Below, in pieces: positions 1 through 5,262 of a stretch of 5,672 nt of DNA. The stretch is taken from the NCBI GenBank assembly GCA_023450535.1, contig JAEXGX010000414.1, positions 1 to 5,672 on the forward strand, in the 5' to 3' direction. Below the pieces are notes generated by a model. The model was given only the letters and a program-made list of their open reading frames with translations, ran no database searches and was not told the DNA's origin. This DNA comes from Pseudomonadota bacterium (GTDB taxonomy: Bacteria; Desulfobacterota; Desulfovibrionia; Desulfovibrionales; Desulfovibrionaceae). The position numbers and the translations under genes were made by a program. How positions within the stretch are numbered: position 1 is the stretch's first letter; each line of letters begins with the position of its first letter.

Positions 1-1
1 A

Positions 2-286
2 CTCGAAGGCGTGACCGAAGTGCGGGAACAGACCGTCGCCACTATGGCTCGCTACAGCGAACTTGCCGTCTCTATGGAGAAAAGCGCAAAGAATATTTCC
101 GAAATGGGGGTTTCCGCCCGTCTGACCATGGACAGCCTGCGGCGCTTGCTGCGGGAGGATTCCGCACCGCTGGTGGAATTCGGCCAGACCATGCAGGCTC
201 TGCGTGATGCGGCCAATTCCATTGACAATCTCGCCACGCTGCTCGAACTCAAGCCGGATGCCCTGATTTTCGGGCGGCGGCGTTGA
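2..286 (+). CDS. MCE family (MlaD/PqiB-like) lipid transport protein, C-terminal fragment
   Basis: The reading frame is open from the left edge (Leu-Glu-Gly precede the GTG at 11), so the gene starts outside the window and only about 94 C-terminal residues are visible. What is seen is an amphipathic, helical segment with Ser/Met-rich repeats such as MEKSAKNISEMG and DSLRRLLRED, ending in a basic tail GRRR. No MCE beta-barrel domain is in view; that would lie upstream. The identification rests on this helical tail, which resembles the C-terminal helices of MlaD/PqiB-type proteins, and on the next gene, a PqiC-type lipoprotein that is normally the last member of MCE ABC-transporter operons. Such proteins sit in the inner membrane, face the periplasm and pass phospholipid between membranes. 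The lipoprotein starts 28 bases after the stop, so the two are probably co-transcribed. Another periplasmic coiled-coil protein cannot be excluded from this fragment alone. Confidence 0.72.
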   Translation, partial: LEGVTEVREQTVATMARYSELAVSMEKSAKNISEMGVSARLTMDSLRRLLREDSAPLVEFGQTMQALRDAANSIDNLATLLELKPDALIFGRRR

Positions 287-314
287 GTCGGGGAACCTTT
301 TTCAGGAGCGCGCT

Positions 315-932
315 ATGAAAGCCGTCCTTGCCCTTGTTTTGCTTCTGTCCCTTACGGGGTGCTCCTTCTCTTCTCCGGTCGTACATTTTTATGTATTGGC
401 TTCACCCGAAGGCGAGGACATTTCCGCACGGGATCGGGGGGCTGAAGGCCCGCGCGTGGCCATCATGCCCGTGTCCTTGCCCGGTTACCTCCAGCGCCCA
501 CAGATGGTGGTGCGCCAGGGGGACAATGTGGATATCCGTATTGAGGATTATCATCGTTGGGGAGAGGATCTCTCCTTGGGCATCGCACGGGTGCTCAGTC
601 TGACCATGACGCGAGATATGCGCTCCCGGCGCGGTGTGGCCATGCCGCTGCGCAGCGGCGCGCCCGCCGATTACCGGGCGCAGGTGGACATCCGCCGTTT
701 TGAAGGCGCGCCCGGCGGGAAAGTGCAACTGGAAGCGGCATGGAGCCTGAGCCGGGATGGTAAAACCTTGCGCGACGGAGTATTCCGAACGGATAGTGAA
801 GCTGGTGCGAGCATGGCTGACATGATCGAGGTCCAGTCGGATTTGTTGGAAGAGCTGGGCAGTGAACTTGCCCGGGCCATACTGGCCGTGGATGCGGAAA
901 GTTCCGAAGTGGAGCGGAGGCGCGATCGCTAG
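315..932 (+). CDS. ABC-type transport auxiliary lipoprotein, PqiC/YmbA type
   Basis: A 205-residue protein starting at an ATG with AGGAG at 304-308, six bases upstream. Residues 1-16 form a lipoprotein signal peptide: short basic start (MKAV), Leu-rich core and lipobox LTGC, with Cys16 as the predicted lipidated residue. Ser at +2 argues for outer-membrane rather than inner-membrane retention. The mature part has the usual layout of the ABC_trans_aux (PqiC/YmbA) family: an early FYVLASP strand (25-31), the block VAIMPVSLPGYLQRPQMVVR (48-67), the ED-YHRWGEDLS segment (77-87) and a strand-rich domain with VDIRRFEG (124-131). Family members join the periplasmic MCE channel to the outer membrane. 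The preceding gene looks like the matching MCE subunit, so this is likely the final gene of that operon. The Arg-rich end (ERRRDR) is unremarkable. Family assignment is fairly sure; the lipid carried is unknown. Confidence 0.85.
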   Translation: MKAVLALVLLLSLTGCSFSSPVVHFYVLASPEGEDISARDRGAEGPRVAIMPVSLPGYLQRPQMVVRQGDNVDIRIEDYHRWGEDLSLGIARVLSLTMTRDMRSRRGVAMPLRSGAPADYRAQVDIRRFEGAPGGKVQLEAAWSLSRDGKTLRDGVFRTDSEAGASMADMIEVQSDLLEELGSELARAILAVDAESSEVERRRDR

Positions 933-973
933 CAGATCAGTCCCGTTGGCACACTCTTGAGGGGGTTCCTCGC

Positions 974-1008
974 CCCTTCGATCTTCCCTTCGGCGCCTGC
1001 CCGAAGGG
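974..1008 (+). repeat. Inverted repeat with a duplicated 5' arm (possible terminator or leader hairpin)
   Basis: CCCTTCGG (986-993) and CCGAAGGG (1001-1008) form a perfect 8-bp stem with a 7-base loop. A second copy of the left arm, CCCTTCG at 974-980, could pair with the same right arm over 7 bp. No T-run follows, so this is not a standard intrinsic terminator. It lies 54-76 bases after the lipoprotein stop and could be a transcript 3'-end hairpin or part of the leader of the next gene. Confidence 0.5.
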
Positions 1009-1061
1009 TGACGGGCAACGCGGGCGTAGTACGTCCTGCATCCCCGATTATTAAACTATGT

Positions 1062-1067
1062 TATAAT
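1062..1067 (+). promoter_or_regulatory. Possible -10 hexamer upstream of the aas-like gene
   Basis: TATAAT occurs inside a short A+T-rich island (1047-1070) in an otherwise G+C-rich gap, 74 bases before the aas-like ATG. No recognisable TTGACA-like -35 lies 16-18 bases upstream (the bases there read about CATCCC). If it is a promoter, it needs an activator or uses another sigma factor. The hexamer overlaps a small imperfect dyad, ATTAT (1047-1051) with ATAAT (1063-1067). Confidence 0.3.
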
Positions 1068-1076
1068 TATGGGGGC

Positions 1077-1120
1077 CCGGGGGGGATTATCTCCCCCGGC
1101 GGGGTAAGGGGCAGAGCCCC
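1077..1120 (+). repeat. G-rich/C-rich double hairpin in the intergenic region
   Basis: The first hairpin pairs 1077-1085 with 1091-1099 (CCGGGGGGG against CTCCCCCGG, one G-T pair) around the loop ATTAT. A second small hairpin follows: GGGGC (1108-1112), loop AGA, GCCCC (1116-1120). The base composition stands out from the flanking A+T-rich island. From memory, similar GGGG..CCCC modules recur between genes in Desulfovibrio-type genomes, which suggests a dispersed REP-like element. One copy in this window cannot prove that. Confidence 0.5.
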
Positions 1121-1141
1121 GGTTTAGCCGAAGGAGTTGAC

Positions 1142-3310
1142 ATGCTGAAACTGCCGGTGCGCGCACTGCTGCGTCTCTGTTACCGTGTCCGCGTGCGCGG
1201 AATGGAGCATAATGCGGAAACGGGCGAACGCACGCTGATAGTCACCAATCCCTCCTCTCTTCTGGATGCGCTGTTCATCGCGTCCATGCTGCCCCAACGC
1301 ATGGTTCTGGCCGTGGATCGCAAGCTGGCCCGGCGCTGGTGGATGAAGCCCTTTATCGCCCTTTCCGACGTGGTGGAAGTAGATTTCTCTTCTCCTACAT
1401 CCACGCTCGCTCTGGTACGCGCGCTGGAAAAGCATCGCCGCTGCATGGTCTTCCACGGCAAACGCTTTCAGAACGATCCTGATTACATGCGTGTGCTGGA
1501 AGCCACTGCGCTTATTGCAGAAAAAGCCCGTGCCGATCTGTTGCCCATTCGTGTGGACGGGGCGGCCTATTCGCGCTTTTCCTATTTCCGGCACAGGGTG
1601 CCGCTGCACTGGTTTCCGCGCGTCACACTGACCGTGCTCCCTCCACAGAAGCTGGAGGCTCCGCGTGACCTGCCGCCGCGCGAGCGCCGCCGCCGGGCCG
1701 CCGTGCAGCTTTACGGCATGATGACGGAACTTCTGTATTCCTCTGCCCGCATTGATTGTAATGTTATGCAGTCTTTTACCGATGCGGTACGGGTATTCGG
1801 GCGTTCCCATGTCATAGCCGAGGATCAGGACCGCCATACCCTGACCTACGGGGCCATGCTGACCAAGGCAGAGGCGCTCGGGTGTTCCCTGGCGCGCGTG
1901 TTTCGCGGCGAAAAAAGGGTGGGCTTCATGATGCCCAATTCTTTGCCGGGCCTGGTGGGCTTTCTTGCCCTGCACTGCGCGGGCAAGATCCCGGCCATGA
2001 TCAACTTCACAGCAGGAGCGCGGCCCGTGGTGTCCGGCTGCCAGACGGCGGAACTGAAAAGCGTGCTGACCTCCCGTACCTTTATCCGGCTTGGAGAACT
2101 GGAAGCATTGGAAAAGGCCATAAAGGAGGCCGGAGTCCGCCTTGTGTACCTGGAGGATATCGCCGCCGCCATGCCGCTGCGCGACAAGATCGGCGGTCTG
2201 CTGGCCTCATGGCTGCTGCGTGCGCCAAAGACTCCGGCGGATGAAGCCGCGGTCATCCTGTTCACCTCCGGCACCGAAGGTATGCCCAAGGCCGTGTTCC
2301 TGAGTCACCGGAATCTGGCCGCCAACCGCGAACAACTGCTCTGCGTGGTCAACGTTAACGCGGGCGACCGCATGTTCAACTGCCTGCCCATGTTCCACTC
2401 CTTTGGCCTGGGCGTGGGAACCTTGCTGCCCCTGCTCAGCGGCATGCGTGTGTTCGTCTATCCTTCCCCTCTGCACTATCGTATAGTTCCCCAGCTGTTC
2501 TACGAGAGTCAGTCCACGGTAATTTGCGGCACGGATACCTTTTTTTCCGGGTACGCCCGCTACGGGCGGCCCTACGATTTCTTCAACGCCCGCCTGGTCA
2601 TTGCCGGAGCGGAAAAACTGCGTGACTCCACTGTCCAAACATGGAAAGCCAAGTACGGCGTCACGATGATGGAAGGCTATGGCGCCACGGAAACCGCGCC
2701 TGTCATTTCCGTGAATACGCCGGCCAATACCCGCAAGGAAAGCGTGGGACGGCTTCTGCCCGGAATGCTTTCCCGCGTACGCCCTGTGCCGGGCATAGGA
2801 AATGACGGTAACACGGGGGAATTGTGGGTCAAGGGCGACAACATCATGCTCGGGTATATGCGCGCGAATGCTCCCGGCGTGCTGGAACCGCCCAGTGAGC
2901 CCGAGGGCGGACCGGATGCCTCCGGATGGTATGACACCGGTGACATTGTGGAAATGGATGCCGAAAATTTCATTTTCATCAAGGGCCGGGCTAAACGCTT
3001 TGCCAAGGTCGGCGGGGAAATGATTTCCCTGGCGGCGGTGGAAAACGCGCTGCGCGATCTGTGGCCGGATGTCCGGCTGGGAGTGGTCAGCGTACCCGAT
3101 GCAAAAAAGGGCGAGCAGCTTGCGCTGGTGGTGGAACGTGAGGGCGTGACTTCGGGGCAGATTGCCACGGCCTTCGCCGCACGCGGCCTTTCCCCCCTGT
3201 GGACGCCGAAAAAAATTCTGTGCGTGAAGGAAGCTCCGCTGCTCGGTTCCGGCAAGTTCGACTACCGCACCGCACGGGAAATGGCCCTGAAGGCGATTTC
3301 CCAACCGTAA
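1142..3310 (+). CDS. aas: Aas-like bifunctional protein: acyl-ACP synthetase with degenerate PlsC acyltransferase domain
   Basis: 722 residues, collinear from end to end with E. coli Aas (719 as remembered), including the first 20 (LYRVRV-G against CYRVRVRG). This fixes the ATG; AAGGAG at 1131-1136 supports it. Aas acts at the inner membrane: the C-terminal half activates fatty acid with ATP and loads ACP; the N-terminal half re-acylates lysophospholipid. Residues 1-190 are the PlsC-like domain. Where Aas has NHVSFID this protein has NPSSLLD, so the HX4D His is Pro37 (Asp42 kept). Where Aas has FPEGR it has FHGKR (104-108). LLPIRVDGA (133-141) is kept. The adenylating domain is intact: P-loop FTSGTEGMPK (374-383), YPSPLHYRIVP, AGAEKL, EGYGATET (511-518), GWYDTGD (595-601), RAKRFAKVGGEM and the catalytic-type Lys705 in GSGKFD. 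It is probably an acyl-ACP or acyl-CoA ligase with a non-catalytic acyltransferase half. No lplT gene adjoins it. Confidence 0.9.
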   Translation: MLKLPVRALLRLCYRVRVRGMEHNAETGERTLIVTNPSSLLDALFIASMLPQRMVLAVDRKLARRWWMKPFIALSDVVEVDFSSPTSTLALVRALEKHRRCMVFHGKRFQNDPDYMRVLEATALIAEKARADLLPIRVDGAAYSRFSYFRHRVPLHWFPRVTLTVLPPQKLEAPRDLPPRERRRRAAVQLYGMMTELLYSSARIDCNVMQSFTDAVRVFGRSHVIAEDQDRHTLTYGAMLTKAEALGCSLARVFRGEKRVGFMMPNSLPGLVGFLALHCAGKIPAMINFTAGARPVVSGCQTAELKSVLTSRTFIRLGELEALEKAIKEAGVRLVYLEDIAAAMPLRDKIGGLLASWLLRAPKTPADEAAVILFTSGTEGMPKAVFLSHRNLAANREQLLCVVNVNAGDRMFNCLPMFHSFGLGVGTLLPLLSGMRVFVYPSPLHYRIVPQLFYESQSTVICGTDTFFSGYARYGRPYDFFNARLVIAGAEKLRDSTVQTWKAKYGVTMMEGYGATETAPVISVNTPANTRKESVGRLLPGMLSRVRPVPGIGNDGNTGELWVKGDNIMLGYMRANAPGVLEPPSEPEGGPDASGWYDTGDIVEMDAENFIFIKGRAKRFAKVGGEMISLAAVENALRDLWPDVRLGVVSVPDAKKGEQLALVVEREGVTSGQIATAFAARGLSPLWTPKKILCVKEAPLLGSGKFDYRTAREMALKAISQP

Positions 3311-3311
3311 C

Positions 3312-3327
3312 TCCCCAAAAAAGGGGA
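3312..3327. terminator. Short hairpin between convergent genes (weak bidirectional terminator candidate)
   Basis: TCCCC (3312-3316) and GGGGA (3323-3327) form a 5-bp stem around a loop of six A. It fills most of the 19-base gap between two convergent stop codons, where a shared terminator would be expected. The stem is short and neither strand shows a clear T-tail after it, so support is modest. Confidence 0.35.
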
Positions 3328-3329
3328 TA

Positions 3330-4997
3330 TCACGTTCTTCGCACAGTTTCCCAGCTCAGGCCGTGGCTTTTCAGATATTTGTTGAGGCGCGCGGTGTCGT
3401 CCTCTCTGCGCTTTTTCATGCGTGAGCAAGCGAACAGCTTCTTTCCCGCCTCAGTGCGGCTGGCTGTGTCCCGGCATACTGTCAGCACTTCTTCCAACTG
3501 CACGGCGTCGAACAGATCCCGTTCCTCCGGGGGAGGCAACAGCCCGCGGGCTGTAAGCTCTTCCTGAACGGGAAAGCGTGTTTTTACAGGAAGAGAAGAA
3601 GGCGGCGCCTGTTCAGTTGAAAAAGGCCGGGGGTTCCCGTTTTTCCATTTGGATCGCAGCAGGGTGATTTCCTTCTCCACAGTGGCCTCGTCGATGACGC
3701 CCTGAAAGGACCAGGTGAACATGCGCTCCATAGAGGCCGCCAGAGTGCGGAAATTGCTCGGCCAAATGGCTTCGTCAGATGTGGCGAAGGCGAGATAGCG
3801 CCGCCGGGCGGCGGGTAAGAACTCTGCGAATAAGCCTTTTTCCGCGATGATGCGTTTGAGTTCGTAATCGATATTGGGTTCAATGTCCTCCCGGCGTTCG
3901 TTCAGGGCAGGCAGGTCGAAGTGCCAGAGGTTGATGCGTGAAAGCAGGTCAAGGCGGAATGAGCCTGCCCGTAAATCATCGCTCAGGCGGCGGTTGGTGG
4001 CGCAGATCAACTGAAAGCTGCTTTCGACTTCTTTGTCCGAACCAAAGGGCATGAAGCGCTTTTCTTCAATGGCCTTGAGCAGGAGAACCTGCATATCGGG
4101 CGTCAGTTCGCCTATTTCATCCAGAAAGAGGATGCCGTTGTTTGCTGTGCGCAGCAGCCCCTCGCGCGTATGTTGCGCTCCGGTGAACGCGCCCTTGACG
4201 TGCCCGAACAGGGTGGACAACGCGCTGTCTCCCCGCAGTGTGGCGCAATTGACGGAAACAAAGGGGCCGGACACCATGCCCCGATCCCGCCGCAATTCAT
4301 AGATGCGCCGTGCCAACTGCGACTTGCCGGAACCGGTGGGGCCGGAGAGCAGAATGGGCGCGGAGGAATGCATGGCCACATGTTCGATATCCCGGATCAG
4401 AGCGTTGAACGCCGCATTGCCTGTTTTGATCGAGGATTTGAGAAAATCCAGCGCATCGCTGCGATCCCTTTCATATTGCCCGATTTCTGCGACCCAGCGG
4501 CTGATTTTTCCTTCATAGATTTCCGCAAACCAGCCTGTCCGCTCCAGATCCCGGCGCAGATGCACGATACGCAGGGGCAGGTTGTGCAAATTGCTGAGCA
4601 GGATGAGCATGAAGGCATGAGCAAACAAATTGCCGCTGGAAAAATACATGTAGTAGTCAAATGAGCCGGCATCGAAAGTAAAACGTGAGAAAAAGTCGCT
4701 GAAAAAACGGTAAGAAGAGCGGATATCGCGCACAGTGAAATCGTTCTCGGTTTTCACCGGAACAAAGGTAATGCGTATGCCCTTGTTCGCCTTTTTCAAT
4801 TCGGCGTAAAACAGCCGGATATGCTTGCGATTGGTCGGATTGATGAAGAGGTAGAGCCGGTATACCGGGAAAGCCTCCAGGTGAAGAAGCTCAATGAATT
4901 GCCGCCACTTGGTTTCCCTTTCCTCGGGGTTCAGTACCACATAGTCGCGCGGAATGGTGGCAAAGACGATATTTCGTTTGGGATGCGGGATAGGCAT
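3330..4997 (-). CDS. RtcR-type sigma-54-dependent activator with N-terminal CARF-like sensor domain
   Basis: 555 residues, similar along its whole length to E. coli RtcR (532 as remembered), the sigma-54 activator of the RNA-repair genes rtcBA. Residues 1-190 match the RtcR CARF-like sensor: KRNIVFATIP strand, ETKWRQ, and YMYFSSGN (116-123) where RtcR has HITTGTH at the expected ligand site. DFLKSSI (184-190) leads into the AAA+ core: Walker A GPTGSGKS (219-226), the sigma-54 contact loop GAFTGA (269-274), Walker B ILFLDE (289-294) and Arg-finger region FRLDLLSRIN (347-356). A Pro-rich linker (about 452-493) is longer than in RtcR. Residues 494-552 (DLFDAVQLEEVLTVCR to KYLKSHGLSWETV) match RtcR's C-terminal DNA-binding domain. 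The first Met is at 4997 with only a weak GAG ahead. No rtcA or rtcB is present; the divergent neighbour is a flavoprotein with a sigma-54 promoter, the likely target. RtcR family is sure; the symbol is withheld because the output differs. Confidence 0.92.
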   Translation of the reverse strand: MPIPHPKRNIVFATIPRDYVVLNPEERETKWRQFIELLHLEAFPVYRLYLFINPTNRKHIRLFYAELKKANKGIRITFVPVKTENDFTVRDIRSSYRFFSDFFSRFTFDAGSFDYYMYFSSGNLFAHAFMLILLSNLHNLPLRIVHLRRDLERTGWFAEIYEGKISRWVAEIGQYERDRSDALDFLKSSIKTGNAAFNALIRDIEHVAMHSSAPILLSGPTGSGKSQLARRIYELRRDRGMVSGPFVSVNCATLRGDSALSTLFGHVKGAFTGAQHTREGLLRTANNGILFLDEIGELTPDMQVLLLKAIEEKRFMPFGSDKEVESSFQLICATNRRLSDDLRAGSFRLDLLSRINLWHFDLPALNERREDIEPNIDYELKRIIAEKGLFAEFLPAARRRYLAFATSDEAIWPSNFRTLAASMERMFTWSFQGVIDEATVEKEITLLRSKWKNGNPRPFSTEQAPPSSLPVKTRFPVQEELTARGLLPPPEERDLFDAVQLEEVLTVCRDTASRTEAGKKLFACSRMKKRREDDTARLNKYLKSHGLSWETVRRT

Positions 4998-5030
4998 GGC
5001 AAGACTCGCAATAAAAACTATTTTTCACAA

Positions 5031-5048
5031 TATAATAAGTTTATTATA
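5031..5048. repeat. 18-bp palindrome, also holding a candidate -10 for the regulator gene
   Basis: TATAATAA (5031-5038), GT, TTATTATA (5041-5048) is a perfect 8-2-8 inverted repeat. On the - strand it supplies TATAAT (5048-5043), about 46 bases before the regulator's ATG. The hexamer 17 bases farther upstream (5071-5066, ATCAGA) matches TTGACA at only three of six positions. The palindrome may be an operator, a promoter element for the regulator, or both. Confidence 0.45.
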
Positions 5049-5065
5049 CAAAATCAAGATAGTTA

Positions 5066-5110
5066 TCTGATTTAATCAGAATAATTTCTGAAAAACATCT
5101 GATAATCTGA
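5066..5110. promoter_or_regulatory. Candidate upstream activator site: phased TCTGA/TCAGA cluster
   Basis: TCTGATTTAATCAGA (5066-5080) is a perfect 7-1-7 palindrome. The half-site TCTGA recurs at 5087, 5098 and 5106, the last two as ATCTGA-TA-ATCTGA. Starts at 5066, 5076 (inverted), 5087 and 5098 are 10-11 bases apart, about one helical turn, so they would face the same side of DNA. The cluster lies about 100-145 bp upstream of the transcription start predicted from the -24/-12 promoter, the usual place for enhancer-type sites of sigma-54 activators. Binding by the divergent RtcR-type protein is inference. The first palindrome also overlaps the poor -35 of the regulator gene, so autoregulation is possible. 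Confidence 0.55.
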
Positions 5111-5183
5111 CAGCGAGAAAAGAAATAATTTTAAAAATATTATATCTCTGCATATTATAAAAATATTTTTATCTTGTTCTAGA
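5111..5183. other. A+T-rich spacer with A/T tracts between upstream site and sigma-54 promoter
   Basis: About 70 bases made almost entirely of A and T, including the perfect 16-bp palindrome ATAAAAATATTTTTAT (5157-5172) and a direct repeat ATATTATA at 5137-5144 and 5152-5159. There is no coding potential. Such A-tract DNA is intrinsically curved or flexible and could help looping between the upstream sites and the promoter. No exact IHF consensus is seen here; the nearest is AATCAA-N5-TTA at 5052-5065, with a spacer one base too long. Confidence 0.45.
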
Positions 5184-5199
5184 TGGCATGTCTTTTGCT
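5184..5199 (+). promoter_or_regulatory. Sigma-54 (-24/-12) promoter of the flavoprotein gene
   Basis: TGGCATG (5184-5190), TCTT, TTGCT (5195-5199) differs from the consensus TGGCACG-N4-TTGCW at one position. The invariant GG (5185-5186) and GC (5197-5198) are exactly ten bases apart. Transcription should start near 5210, leaving a leader of about 53 bases before the ATG at 5263. The promoter points away from the sigma-54 activator gene and toward the flavoprotein. Confidence 0.88.
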
Positions 5200-5218
5200 C
5201 CTGTTGAAACAGATATCG

Positions 5219-5231
5219 CGGGTATGACCCG
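5219..5231 (+). other. Small leader hairpin
   Basis: CGGGT (5219-5223), ATG, ACCCG (5227-5231) is a perfect 5-bp inverted repeat with a 3-base loop, just after the predicted transcription start. It could stabilise the 5' end of the flavoprotein mRNA. It is short enough to be chance, and it does not cover the ribosome binding site. Confidence 0.25.
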
Positions 5232-5262
5232 ACACTGGAGACTGTTTTACAAAGGAGTTCAC

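Noticed and set aside
11..13. GTG as the real start of the first gene
   Set aside because: The frame stays open to the left edge and no ribosome binding site is visible in the ten bases before it; the protein also lacks the N-terminal membrane segment expected of MCE proteins.
1124..1975. 283-codon open frame on the - strand
   Set aside because: Antisense to the start of the aas-like gene with a His/Gln/Arg-rich composition typical of shadow frames and no recognisable domain.
2207..3304. 365-codon open frame on the - strand
   Set aside because: It lies entirely inside the aas-like gene, whose + frame matches Aas throughout. The - strand product is His/Gly/Arg-rich and resembles no family; long antisense frames are common in G+C-rich genes.
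3330..4997. CARF domain as a sign of a CRISPR type III system
   Set aside because: No cas genes or repeat-spacer array are present, and the whole protein matches RtcR, whose CARF-like domain is fused to a sigma-54 activator rather than a nuclease.
5052..5065. IHF binding site
   Set aside because: AATCAA is present but TTA follows after five bases instead of four, and the consensus is short; support is too weak in A+T-rich DNA.
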